Below are positions 23,545-34,945 of a stretch of DNA of 64,000 bases, piece after piece. This DNA comes from Beverwykella pulmonaria (lineage: Eukaryota > Ascomycota > Dothideomycetes > Pleosporales > Melanommataceae): contig BCHH01000003.1 of NCBI GenBank assembly GCA_001599595.1, forward strand, positions 200,847 to 264,846, read 5' to 3'. Position numbers and translations under genes: made by a program. Each line of letters opens with the position of its first letter. The stretch's first letter is position 1. The notes under the pieces were generated by a model. The model saw only the letters and a list, made by a program, of their open reading frames with translations, did not search any database and was not told the DNA's origin.

Positions 23545-23893
23545 TGTGAGGGGACGGATGGGCGTGGTGGAGTGTCAAGCTTGAGGTTGAGGAAGACAAG
23601 AGTCTCGAGAAATCAAAGCTTCTGGATGACTAATAGACGGCGCTCGGCAACGGCTTTCACATTAAGACTACAAGTAGAGGGGTAGTCTGTGAAACAGGTT
23701 CCGAAGCTTCATATCATTTGGAAAACTTGCTGTTAATGCTTTCTTTACCAAGACTGTTCACCATACCTTACTTTGAGGTCCGGTTACATAAGCGCCAAGT
23801 TTCGCTTCACTCTGGCCTCGAGTTTCTTTTCGCCGCAACCACTCCCGCTCGCAACACCCACGACCAACGCAGCACTTCGTCATCCCTCCCACC
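23545..23893. promoter_or_regulatory. shared head-to-head promoter, TFB3 and URI/Bud27-like gene
   Basis: 349 bp between two outward start codons (23544 minus, 23894 plus). Both genes act around RNA polymerase II function, so shared control is plausible. No TATA box or named site is claimed. Confidence 0.5.
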
Positions 23894-25813
23894 ATGGCGA
23901 CCACCACGAAAGACCCCATGGAGAGCGTAGAGCGCCGTCGCGTGCAGCTCGAAGAGAATGTCGCTAAGCTACGGCAGTCACTGGAGCACTGGCAGAAGTG
24001 GGAGCTCGAGTACGAAATGCTCAAAGAAGAGATACAATTCGCACAAGATCCCTCGCCCTCTCAAATGGCACAGATAGGTCGTGATCTCGGTGGCTCGCTA
24101 GTCAAGGAAAAGGAAGTCGAGGAGCTCCTAGGAAAAGGCCTGTCCACCAAGCGCACTGCTAACCAAGTCATTGACATGATCTCAAGACGAGTTGACTACG
24201 TCCAGCAGAACATCACTACCGTCCAAAAACAACTTGATGGTGTGGAGAAGAAGCTCTCCGGAGTTTCAGTATTACTGGAACCGGATATGGAGAACGAGGA
24301 AGGGCTGCCGCTGATGGACATTCAGGAAGAGCTGGATGAGGAGGGAAATGTCGTATCGGGTACAATTTCGCAGCCTGGGAAATCAGCGCCGGAGATTGTG
24401 GAGGTTCTGCGAAAGACTGGAATTAAGAAGGCTGAGCTAGAGGGAACGGCTGATAAAAAGGTGGCAAACGGTGAGCCTTCGTCAAGTACAACCTCGACAT
24501 CAAGAACGAATGGAAGCCCGGCAAGGAATGCAAAGCAAGCTTTGCATCCCACGGAATCGAAATCTGTGACTCCGAAAGTTGCGACGCCAAAAAAATCGGT
24601 GTCGTTTACCGAAGATACAAAGCCAGGTCCTACCCCCAAACGAGTTGCACCTCGAAGGCCCGTGTATGCAATGCCAGCTCCAGATCCAAAGCCAGCTCCA
24701 GATCCAAATCCAACGCCAGTTACCAACAAACCGGCCACACTTGCAACTGCAGGTTATAATGAGTCCCTAGCAGATTTCAATTTCACACGCGGTACCAAAG
24801 TGGTCGAACTTGATGACGACAACGAGATTGTTTCTTATCCCATCATTCCTCAAGACGAGACACCAGAAGCCGCCGAGCTTCGAAGACAAATGTTGCAGTA
24901 CGGTCTATCAGAAGTAGGTGCGGTTGTGGCCGAAATTGATCTTGAACATCCAACTGTTGAATATTCTGGGGACGAAGACGAGGACGAGGACATGTATGAT
25001 GACGATGACTATGATCACAACGACGATAGTGAGGTTGAAGAAGAGGACCAATACGGCCGAACGACAAGGCCTGTGCTCACGGATGACTATAAGAAACAAA
25101 TGATGGAGCTGGAGAAGAAACTTAATGCTCGAATGATGGAAAATGTCGGACCCCGTGCTGATGTCCATCCTCTCGCAGAGCATGCCGACGATATCCGAAC
25201 ACTCAAGATTATGAAAGACAAGGCCGTGGATGACCTCTTAAACAACTCGGAGCCTTCAAATTCCAATGCAAAGGAAAAGGGCTCTGCAGACAATCTCGAC
25301 GTTTCGCCTGCTCCGCCGGCCATGAAGGAGCCAATCAAGGTAGCTGAACCATCTACCATCTCCAAGGCAACAATGTCAGACACAATCGTGGAGCGAACTG
25401 GGCCAGCCCCTCAACCACCAACATTAGCACCCTCCAAACCCGCCAAGGTATCAAAGTTCAAGGCCGCAATGGCGACTACAGCACAACCCATTGCCAACAT
25501 GCTACCACCTCCACCCGTTCTAGAACCACAGCCATTTCCCTCTGGACCCTCTGGCCGCACTCTTGCGAATGAGGTTGTAGAAAAGCCATTCCAACCATCG
25601 GACCCCCAAGCTCCCGATGAGTTCGATCCTGCCATCGTCAACCGCCAAGTCCAGGCCGAGTACCACAAACTCCGGAACACGATGATCAACCGCCAGGGAG
25701 GCTTCATGCCCACCGAGGACGAAATGGAGAACCCGCTCGTGGAAGAGAGGAATGGGAAAACAAGGAAAGTGAGTCGATTCATGGCTGCGCGATTGAGGCC
25801 AGAGGAGTTGTAA
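23894..25813 (+). CDS. unconventional prefoldin, URI/Bud27-like (DUF3835)
   Basis: 639 aa, single exon. The N-terminal 130 residues form a prefoldin-alpha-type coiled coil: a first helix LEENVAKLRQSLEHWQ, a middle segment with ELLGKGLSTKRTANQV, and a second helix with DYVQQNITTVQKQL. A long Pro/Ser/Thr and acidic region follows, with a D/E run at about 355-385. The C-terminus carries the DUF3835 box (EYHKLRNTMINRQGGFMP...KVSRFMAARL) found in Bud27/URI proteins. Yeast Bud27 and human URI bind Rpb5 and help assemble RNA polymerases and connect TOR signalling to translation; I infer the same here. Start ATG in CACCATGGC. APDPKPAPDPNPTP is a small internal repeat. Confidence 0.88.
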   Translation: MATTTKDPMESVERRRVQLEENVAKLRQSLEHWQKWELEYEMLKEEIQFAQDPSPSQMAQIGRDLGGSLVKEKEVEELLGKGLSTKRTANQVIDMISRRVDYVQQNITTVQKQLDGVEKKLSGVSVLLEPDMENEEGLPLMDIQEELDEEGNVVSGTISQPGKSAPEIVEVLRKTGIKKAELEGTADKKVANGEPSSSTTSTSRTNGSPARNAKQALHPTESKSVTPKVATPKKSVSFTEDTKPGPTPKRVAPRRPVYAMPAPDPKPAPDPNPTPVTNKPATLATAGYNESLADFNFTRGTKVVELDDDNEIVSYPIIPQDETPEAAELRRQMLQYGLSEVGAVVAEIDLEHPTVEYSGDEDEDEDMYDDDDYDHNDDSEVEEEDQYGRTTRPVLTDDYKKQMMELEKKLNARMMENVGPRADVHPLAEHADDIRTLKIMKDKAVDDLLNNSEPSNSNAKEKGSADNLDVSPAPPAMKEPIKVAEPSTISKATMSDTIVERTGPAPQPPTLAPSKPAKVSKFKAAMATTAQPIANMLPPPPVLEPQPFPSGPSGRTLANEVVEKPFQPSDPQAPDEFDPAIVNRQVQAEYHKLRNTMINRQGGFMPTEDEMENPLVEERNGKTRKVSRFMAARLRPEEL

Positions 25814-26527
25814 ACGCACCATCACCGCGCAAGGAAGTATATTTTTGTCCCTTTTTTACCTTTGGTTCGCTCCGCCCTTGGATAGTGTGATTGTGATGTC
25901 CTTTCAAAAGGAACGATATGCCCGTGAGGGATACAAAATCTATGTATCACCATTCACATTTTATTCGTTCCAAGATTATATCTCAAGAGGGCTCTCTGAC
26001 GGGGCGAATTTGGCAAATTCGTGTTCGTTCCGATTTTTAATGCCCTCTACATACTCTTACACCTACCCTCTCATATGTCGATCAATATTTATCGTGAGGT
26101 ATTACTTCCATATTTAAGAATAACCCAACATACGCTGTAACCATCATAGAGGGTGTCACTCGCGAGGGAAAAGTACAAGAATACACGACAATGCCTCCTA
26201 GCAGATTGAAGGACCCAACGTGGGGCGAAACCCATCGTATGTCCTTTGACTAGATCAAGCAAAAGTCTGTTGCTATATTCAAACTTGATCGCCCTGAAAG
26301 AATGTTGGTTAGGGCATGCCTTTGTGAGATGAGCGACCTGGTAAGGAAATTACAATATGCGGCTGAGAGCTGCTGAATTGTTCGGGGCTAGAGTTCTTGG
26401 CATCAAGATCACATGAGCGGCCTTTTCTTTTTACAAACTTCTCTGTAGCCCAAACACTCCTTCGAGTATATGGTATGTATGTGCAATATCAATCAATTCT
26501 TAAAAGCAAACATTTACCACCTCGACC
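25814..26527. other. intergenic
   Basis: Between the URI-like gene and the HeLo-like/Rho gene; AT-rich, no gene recognised. Confidence 0.5.
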
Positions 26528-28175
26528 ATGGATCCCATCAGCATTTCAGCATCTATTTCCACACTGTTAGTCGGAACAGCGCGTATCATTCAGCTGGCTA
26601 ACACGGTGCGCCTCCGCTACCAAAGCGCCGCGATGGCCATGGCGGGCATCGCGAGTGAATGCTCAATCGTCAACGTTGCGCTTGCCCAACTCCAAGTCAT
26701 ATTCACTTCTCCCAATTCACCATACAAATCGCAGCTGGCCGATCAAGATATCCTGCGTAGCATCGATGCCGTTACACTGGGCTGCTCTATGACGTTGTCT
26801 GTTCTTGAGCAGCACCTGGCTGATGCGGTGAGGAAGGATGGAGTTGAGATGTCCGGAGAGTTGGCAAATGAAGTTTCTAGGAAAGAGAAGGCTAAGTTTG
26901 TGTGGAACGAGGAGGAGATCAGAGAGCTGGTGGGTCAGTTGAGAGGGTATCAGAGTAGTCTTTCGCTGTTGCTAAATGTGCTGAATAGGTAAGTGATGTA
27001 CTATCTTGCGTCTTCGGTTCTCCGGTGATATGAGACATGGTAACATGAGGCAAGTCCCCATGTATTTAGCAGCCATGGTCAAGGGAGACTGTCCAGTACC
27101 TACATACATTTAGCAAATGGTTCTAACCGGAATCCAGTCGAGGCCAACAAGACACTCAGGGAATGCTCCTAGCGCAACGCAGTCTCTTAGTGAACATCTA
27201 CAACGCCGTTCGAGAGAACAGACGAAGTGCCATTTCCGAAATCACACTCACTGATTTTCTAGGACTGGATCCTTCAGCTAAGCTTCCCTCTTACGCCTCC
27301 TCGGGAAAAAAATTGCTCCTGCCTCCCGCTCCAATCGAACAGAGTTATGTAAACCAAGAAACAAGTAGCCTGTCCCAGTCGTTGAAGTAAGTGTTGGCCA
27401 TCGAAGAGTTGGTTGGGTATTAGCATTTAATGTAACTGCTAACTTTTTCATTCCATAGATGTGTCCTAGTGGGTGACGGTAGCTGCAACAAATCACAGTT
27501 CCTAATCTCGTACCTCACATATGCTACACCGGGAGAATACATTCCGACCGTGTTCGACAATTACACAGCCGAAATCAGGTGAGCTCAAGCCCCCATCTTC
27601 CAAGCAGTCTTATATTCCGATCGTAAGGATACTATTTACCTTGCGCTGACTCACATCACAATGCAGATTCGAGGGCAAACCAATCAACCTCGCTCTCTGG
27701 GACATGGCTGGTCAAGAGAACTACGATCGCCTTCGGCCGCTCACTTATCATCAAACCGACGTCTTCCTCGTCCTATTCTCAATAGTCAGCAGGTCCTCCT
27801 TTAACAACGTCCTCTTAAAATGGATACCTGAACTGGACAGATACGCGCCTGGTGTTCCGCGCGTATTAGTCGGTGTTGACAAGGGGATGCGGAACGACCC
27901 AGGCGTTTTGATGAAGTTGGAATTAGAGCTCGAGAAGCCAGTGCGGTCGTATGAGGGACTGGAGTTGACGAAACAGATCAAGGCAGAGGCGTATGTCGAG
28001 TGTGATGCGGTGACGCAGTTTAATCTTCATTTGCCGTTTGAGGAGGTATGTTGACGGGGATTGAAGCAAAAGGTGTAGATACTAATTGGGATTGTAGGCT
28101 ATGAGAGCAGTGCTGAACCCCAAGCCAGCGCCCGATACGAGGAAGAAGAAGAGGAGGTTCACATTGTTGGGATAA
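26528..28175 (+). CDS. HeLo-like N-terminal domain fused to degenerate Rho-type GTPase
   Basis: Five exons: 26528-26988, 27138-27386, 27459-27578, 27667-28045 and 28098-28175; the sum of 1287 nt gives 428 aa. Residues 1-155 begin [16 protein letters not shown] and are alpha-helical; this start pattern and length resemble the HeLo-like/STAND N-terminal domain of fungal signalling proteins. Residues 238-428 align by eye with Rho/Rac/Cdc42: switch [14 protein letters not shown], switch [17 protein letters not shown], a Rho-insert-like region, and YVEC. Key changes are P-loop GDGSCNKS instead of GxxxxGKS/T (Gly to Asn before the Lys), the TKLD base-recognition motif replaced by VDKG, and SA of the G5 box read as DA. 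The basic C-terminus [10 protein letters not shown] has Phe where the prenylated Cys should be. Nucleotide binding and prenylation are therefore doubtful; membrane targeting could instead come from the N-terminal domain (inference). Confidence 0.8.
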
Positions 28176-29850
28176 TGTACAAATACATCTGGTTGATAAA
28201 GATATCATCCGGACAACGTCTATGAATCTAATTTGGAAACAAGGCCGAACCTATCTATTAAAATTGGTTCTATCCACCCCGCAGAATCACACACCGTACT
28301 TGACTCGCTCCCAGCCCCTACAACATGCTCACTCGACACATTCCGAGTCTCCCACCTCCAGCACTGCCCCGGCCACTCGGTGCCCCGTCACCGTTGCGCG
28401 AACGCACCACATTATTAATTTCATCGCTGCTAGCTTCGATGTTTACGCGGTGCTCGGGGTTATATTGCGCACAGAAACCGATACATTCGTCAAAGCTAGA
28501 AGTCCATGTTTCGACTGTGTGCTGTGTTGTTTGTTCATGCAGGATCCGTGTTGTCCACGGCGGTGGTGTATTGGGTGTTGTTTGAGGCGGGGCAGTCATG
28601 GGAGAGGGTTGTGGTTGCGAGGAGATTTTCAGTTTTCGCTAGCGTGAAGGCGTTCGAAAATATTGGTGGGATGTTGTTGTTGGGGCGAGGTGGAGGTGGA
28701 GGTTAGAGATGTGGGGTTTGAAGTGGATATCTGCTATGTGCGCGCAAATTGAGATTCTCGTCGTGCTAGGATGACCCCAAGAGAAATATCAGCATCTGCC
28801 ATTGTTACAAAGAGGAGGATTTTTGTTTAAAAGGCAATTATGTGGAAACCAAATATATGCCGTGGTTTGCACACCGACACCGTTGAAGTCGGCGATGATG
28901 GTTCGGTGTAGCTCCCTGCGATCTTCTTCGAGTCGAAGTCTACAATGAGACCCAATTTCCCACTGTCGTAATGCTACAGTCCTGCATGCTTCTCGTTCTC
29001 TTGCGGCACGTGCTGCAGATCTGAGAAACTTGGGCGTTCCTACGTGCTATCTCGGATTGATAAGGCTGAGCACCAAGGATCCCTGAACAAGGCTGAAGAA
29101 AGAATGAAGGAATGGAGGGCGTACACATCAAGAAACGGAAAAAAGATTAAAAAGAAAAAGCTTATACTATATAGGCGTTGCGACCTCTAGGGTTAGCCTC
29201 TTTAGAACCAGAAGTTAGATGAAAAATGCATATTAAGGTCCGAGTACATACGCCCTACGGCCGAAGGGGCCAACCTAAAGTATCGAAATGCAGGGAATCA
29301 ATTTATGGATGGGGTTCCTGAGCACGATACATATCTTCTCTCGCAAAAGATCGATACTGGCGGATAGAATAGGGTTGGCTGTAGCCATGTCGACGCATCA
29401 ATACCGCATGTTTCTACTTACCCCGCAGGACATACAGTCTATTTTAGCCAAGTGTCAAAAGAATCCCATTAGATTTTCAATTCCCTGGTTTGTCTGACAG
29501 TGTAGGCTATATTTTGGAAGGAGTATGCGCCACGATGAGTGGTTACAGTACTTTCGACTTCTTGTTGTCGGTAACTATCCATTTCACAGGGCCAGGATAT
29601 ATGGAAATGAATAAGTCAGATCTAGATGCCGTTCCATGTAGAGGCATGATTCTACAGGGGAGGTGCAGATTGAACTGAAAGGGATTTATATTACGATGCC
29701 GATGTCAATATCAATGCATGTTGTTGAGCCTCCAATCTAGGTACGATAGCCCCGCCCCCACCATCGCTCCTCCGCTCCGACACCTCCGAGATAATTTTGA
29801 GGGCTAGCGTCGCCGCATCATTCTTCTTCCGCGCTCCATCCCCATCCACC
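28176..29850. other. intergenic with one tentative small ORF
   Basis: 1.7 kb between two plus-strand genes. Apart from the 93-codon minus-strand frame listed separately I see no gene. Several frames around 28.3-28.7 kb overlap on both strands. Confidence 0.45.
28318..28599 (-). CDS. tentative small hypothetical protein
   Basis: 93 codons from an ATG in a fair context (TCCCATGAC). The middle (SFDECIGFCAQYNPEHRVNIE) looks protein-like and the tail is Gly/Arg-rich. Opposite-strand frames overlap it, no family is recognised, and no intron supports it. Confidence 0.25.
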   Translation of the reverse strand: MTAPPQTTPNTPPPWTTRILHEQTTQHTVETWTSSFDECIGFCAQYNPEHRVNIEASSDEINNVVRSRNGDGAPSGRGSAGGGRLGMCRVSML

Positions 29851-32800
29851 ATGTCGACTCAATCTCCCGCCCTCAATGCCTGGGACCGCTCCGGTGCGCC
29901 TTCTCACCATCCCCCAAACAAAACCTTCTACCTCCTGCGCTCGCCGGCGCCCATCCGTCTCTGGACCTATCGCGCTCTGCTCTGCGACCACGCCCTCTTC
30001 CAGTCCTGGAGGCACCACTCTATGTCGTCCTCCGACGATGACGAGCTGGACGAGAAACCAGCGCCGAAGCCGTATCTCACGAGATTGAGACTCGCGCTGG
30101 GCCCGTACGCGATTCACTTTCAGACTCCCGGGTATATCAAGGACGAGACGATGCGGATGCTGGAGCGGGATGTGTGCAAGAAGACGCTTGAGCAGACGAG
30201 GAGGAATTTTGAGCTTCGGTACGTCGGGGAGTGGATGAATTGGATAAGTGGCTGCTGATGCTTTGCATAGTGAGGAACTTGGACTCTCGTACTTGTTCTG
30301 GGACGACCTCGCTGCAGTTTTGAAGGCAGCCATTCCATCTCTTGAACGACGATCGTTCGCTGCAGCAGATCCTGCGACACCAGAATATGAGGACTTGTCC
30401 GGGCCGCTGATAGCTTCGTTTTCGCCGAGTCTGCTCAAGGATTTGGAGAGGTTGAACCAACTGGTTTCAATTGCCCGGAATGTGTTGATCCACGGGGAGA
30501 AGACGCAGAATCTTTCGGCGGAGAGGCTGTTTGATAAAGATATATTTTCCCTGATTAATGTATGTGTGAGAGTTACCGCGAGAGGGTATGATGGTGAGGC
30601 GGGGACGCAAGACGAGGATAAGTGGCAGAGTGTCATTAATGCTTGTAAGGAAACCCAGCATCTGTTCATAGAGTTTGCTAATATATGGTTTAGATAAGAA
30701 GCTCCTCATCACCTGCCTCCAATACCTCAACAACCTCATCGCGCGAAACGAGCAACGGAAGTTGATGCTATGGATTGAGCTCTTCGACAGCCACCTTGAC
30801 AATGAGTTACCTAATTTCGCCGCCATGAAGTATAAAATGGACACGTTCACTCATCTAGAGCGTGGTCCCAAGACCCAGACGGAGTCTGAATCAAATGGGC
30901 AGAGGTCATCCCAAGCACCAGATGCTCTTAAGATCCCGCAGCAGCCTGCTTCATCACCGTTTCTTCTTTATATTGGAGAGATTGGGAACGAGGTGAAGAA
31001 GACTCTTATACAACAGGGCGAGAAAGCTGGAGCGACCGAGATTGCCGCCGAGTGTAGGAGACGATGGCAAACCATGACAGAGGACGAGAAGAATGTAGGC
31101 ATTGGATGATGAATGAATGTCCCAATGCGTTGGCTAACTATTGTAGAAATGGAACATGCTCTACGCCGGTGTTGTCGCTAAGTACAGAGATGAGATTACC
31201 CAGTCTAGCGAATATAAAAAGGTCGACCAGCATGTCAAAAACGAAGAGAGCGTTCAAGCCCTCGCCCAAAGCATCAACCAGCTTCAAGTTGAGGTCGACC
31301 GCATGCGATCCTCAATCGCCTCATATCCAGACACCTCGAAACCCAACCTGCCGCCCCCTACTAACGTAGAAGAGAAACGGCCTGCAAGACCCGCATTCGA
31401 CGACTCCATATTGGACCCTACCATCAGGCGGTCATCCCCGGCAGGTGAGATCGATTTCCGCGTGACCTACCCGCCGTCCTTCGGGGCCGATATTCTTCAG
31501 AGTGGAAAAGAAGATTTATTGAAGCGTCTGGAGCCAGATCCGGAACGTCCTGCTGCAGCACTGACCAGCGATGTAGCCTCTCCCACTTCGCCTCCGCCCG
31601 AGGACGACGAAAATGATGACGACTATGATGATATTCCCGGCGACGAGGGCCGTGGCTTGCTCACGGATGTTCCGTTGATTCTGGGACCGACAGAGATTGA
31701 GGTGCTGCCGATGATCATCATGGCGGGAATTGTTGAGCCTTCGGAAGGCCAGCCGGGGTATCACGCCGATCCGACGATATTCGGCAGCATTAGGAGTATG
31801 CATAGCGTGCGGTGTCATCTGCTCTTGGCGCAAGACAATGGACGGAATCTTCTTCGAGAGCTGCTTATTTTCGTCGCTGCCTGGGATCTGCGAGAAGAGG
31901 AGTTATACTTTAAATTCATGGTCAAGATCATGGAAGCGATCCTTGCTAATCAACTTCTTCCATTCGCCTATCACGCCTTTAGGGAGTCAGAGTAAGTGTC
32001 ACATTCCCCGATCACTGGATCCAAGCTCATGGGCGTAGTAGGTCGAAGGACATCATTTCCCCGGCACAGGCTGTCATCATGAAACTCCTCACCAACATTT
32101 TTCGCGCGCGACAAGCTCGAACACCCGCTAAGAGCTTACATAAGCCCAATGCGACTCAGGTTGACCAAGGAGATGCCCACATGGTCAACTTCCTCCTCAC
32201 CGAGTTCCGCCGCCACATCATCCCACAGACGTGTGCGCTGATCTTCCTTCAGGGCCAGATCCGAGCCGGACATGCGCAACCCGAGGACTTCCCACTGAAT
32301 CTCTGGGACATGGAGCGCATGTATGAAGGTGTATACCAATACCTTGAATTCTTCGCCATCTTGACCGAGCACGAAGTCTGGAAGAACATGCTCAGTAACT
32401 GGGAGGTAGCCAACGAGCTCGTGACCCTCCTGAAAGAACTCGATGCTGCGATCCCCAAAGGTCAACTCGCCGTCCCCCCTCTAACAGCCGCCGCTAGAAA
32501 CACCGCACAATCACAAGGCCCCCCCATAGACGGTGAATTCCCCCAACCCGTCGCTGTCGAGCGCCCCTATGACACCACAGCCGGCGGCACCGCCCCCGAA
32601 GGCTACATGCCCTCCCCGCGTCCCTATATAGACGAAGCGCAAGACGAGCCTTCCGACTTCGAATGGCGCAATCTAAAGAAGCTTGGCGTTTTGGTACTCT
32701 CATCACTTGTCTGGAAGAACAGACAAGTCCAAGACCAGATCCGACCTCTGGGTGGTATCGAAGCCGTGCTCAACTGCTGCAGCTACGACGAGCACAACCC

Positions 32801-33281
32801 GTATATCCGCGAGCACGCCATCATGTGTTTGCGTTTTCTCATGGAAGGCAACAAAGAGAACCAAGATCGCATCCGCGAACTCGAGCGCCTCGAAAAGGGG
32901 AACGAAGGCGGTGCCGTCTCACCTGCTGACCCGTCCTCCTCAGCCCCCTCAGCCATACCGCACCCCACAACCACAACACAACCTCCCGTAAACGTCAAAG
33001 TCCCAGACGAAGTGCTCGACCAGCAGGGCTATGAGACGTATATGGATGCCAAGGGCCAAGTCTTGCTTCGAAAGCGCGAAGTCAAAGCCCCGGTCATCTC
33101 CTCATCGTCCTCAACGACAGCGAAAGGAAAAGCGAAGCTGGAAAGTAGGGACCCAAAGGATTTGGAGGCATTAGTTCAGCAAGTGATGCGGGAGTTGCCA
33201 CGTGTGCAGGGGGTGAGGCATGATGCTGAGAAGGCGGCAGCACTCGCGAAGCTGGATCGGGGATTTGATGGGGCAGGCTGA
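29851..33281 (+). CDS. CTR86: ataxin-10 / copper transport protein 86 homologue
   Basis: 1075 aa from five exons: 29851-30218, 30271-30644, 30694-31094, 31147-31991 and 32042-33281. Introns are 47-52 nt with GTA(C/A/G) donors and TAG acceptors. The last acceptor could be 3 nt earlier, changing one junction residue and adding one. The C-terminal ataxin-10 domain is clear (NLKKLGVLVLSSLVWKNRQ, QIRPLGGIEAVLNCC, NPYIREHAIMCLRFL) at about residues 870-950. It forms an armadillo-like helical repeat. The remainder is helical with acidic and Pro-rich linkers (DDENDDDYDDIPGDE). The yeast homologue Ctr86 is essential; the family is linked to cell survival and cytokinesis in animals, but its molecular activity is not settled. 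Start ATG in CCACCATGTC. Confidence 0.9.
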
Positions 33282-34945
33282 GTGATAGGAGGGGAAAAGG
33301 TTTAGTAATTCTGGTGCAGGACAATGTATGGATTAAAGAAGACACAAGCGTGTGGTATGAAGTTCCAAAGTATACATGAACGACCTACGGCGCGCAGTGG
33401 CCTTCGAGTAGGACCTGATTTGGGGTGGATAACTTAGCGGTTGAAACACAAACCATTAAGCGCTTCGATGGGCACATACCCTTAGGTAATAGAGCCCAGA
33501 ATCTACCAACTCGAAGGTAGATAACCCTACCTCAGTTGGTATGCTTTACAATCTCTGAGTGTCACATTGCGGATAACGATTTGTCTGCGTGAGTGCTCAG
33601 TCTCAGTCGCGTTCATGGTCGCGAGTCAGGTCAACCAATTCAAGGCTAGTTCTGACATTGGAATAGATTAATTCCCGTTGAGTTTTCGACACCCGTTACA
33701 ATTGTTGCCAGAATAGGTATTATACTAGTGGAATTATAGCTAGCTGCTCGTATTCAATGTCGCTATTCCTCGAGGTGTTATTGGGCGGAGAGGAATGATA
33801 AGAAGTGTTCGTTCTTCACAATAGTGCAGAGATAGAGAAATTCGTACTTCTCTCATTGTTCTGCGTGATACGTTGATAGACGCCCGTCCTTGTTAGTACC
33901 AGTATTGTGTGAGCCAAGTTTTTGGGATGGCGTGAAGGCATCAAGTGCACTTCCAATTCATGTCAGGCGAGATGGGTGGCGGCGGATCTGCGATCAGCTC
34001 ATAGCAGTTGTCCGTATCTTAGGTAAGATCCTATAGCTGATTGTGAATAGGCAACTGCGTAGGCTTCACGCGTGGAGCTGAACGGACTCGGCATGTTTCT
34101 TACCGTGTATGGTGCGTCACCCGTTGCACTGTGTATTCTCAATTTGTGCTTACTTGGTAAAAAAACGTGTAGATAATAGTACCGCCAGTATTCTTCTACA
34201 TTTTTTTTAACCTTCGACAGCGAAACAGGCTGGAGGCCAACGACATGGATCGGGTGCTAGGGTTTGTTGTCCCGTTTACTAGGCTAACCATATCAATAGA
34301 CGCCACTATGCAGGCAGAATCGTTTCCGGAGGACGTGCTGTTGGACTACTTAATCAGCCATACTCTTCGAAGCATTACTTGTGCCATGAAGGGAGGCGCA
34401 AAAAGGAAAGGAAACCCAAGTTAAAGATGGCATACAGAGAAAAGAGGGGTTCTAGATGATGGATCATTCCTCATAAATTGATCATCTTGCTGGCCCTCTG
34501 TGCACTCGCATCGTTTAAAAGCCCGCAACTCCGATAAGATGCCTTTCGGCGCTCTCAGCTGCAGCATAAGCCACCATCATTGCTGAATTATGGTCCAAGG
34601 AGCACGTCGGAGCATTGGATGCATACATGAATTACTACATGCAGCAATGTACCCAAGCTGTGCGGGCTGATCACGAGTATTTTCGGAAAACGACATATGG
34701 AAACATCTATACAATGGCAGTGAATCTTATTGGTGGCGAAACAATTGGGACATTTTGCAAGCCAGCCAACCCAGAGTATGAGGACTGGGGCAAGAAACGC
34801 GCTATTCGATTAGCAGACAATTGAGTGTCCGAATTCATGTTACGATCCGCCCCGTTGCAGACATGCCTATACATCGAGGGGGACAGAATTATTTCATCGA
34901 TTTTGGTTGATGCCTTTCATCGCACTCAGATACCTCAGGTCTAAT
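33282..34945. other. convergent intergenic region with a coding-like fragment
   Basis: 1.66 kb between the 3' ends of CTR86 and HBS1. Mostly AT-rich without gene signals, except the frame at about 34571-34824 listed separately. Confidence 0.45.
34571..34824 (+). other. coding-like fragment, possible gene relic
   Basis: After an in-frame TAA an 84-codon frame runs to a TGA at 34824; its first Met is internal. Residues such as ELWSKEHVGALDAYM, ADHEYFRKTTYGNIYTMAV and NPEYEDWGKK look like genuine protein sequence. No start context, splice partners or family were found, so it may be a last exon or a decayed gene. Confidence 0.3.

Noticed and set aside
26989..27137. A second small exon inside the 149-nt first intron of the HeLo-like/Rho gene
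   Set aside because: Alternative AGs exist, but the single-intron model keeps the frame and uses a good CTAAC branch point and CCAG acceptor.
29818..30669. 283-codon minus-strand open frame
   Set aside because: It is antisense to the first exons of the CTR86 homologue, whose spliced product has clear family similarity.
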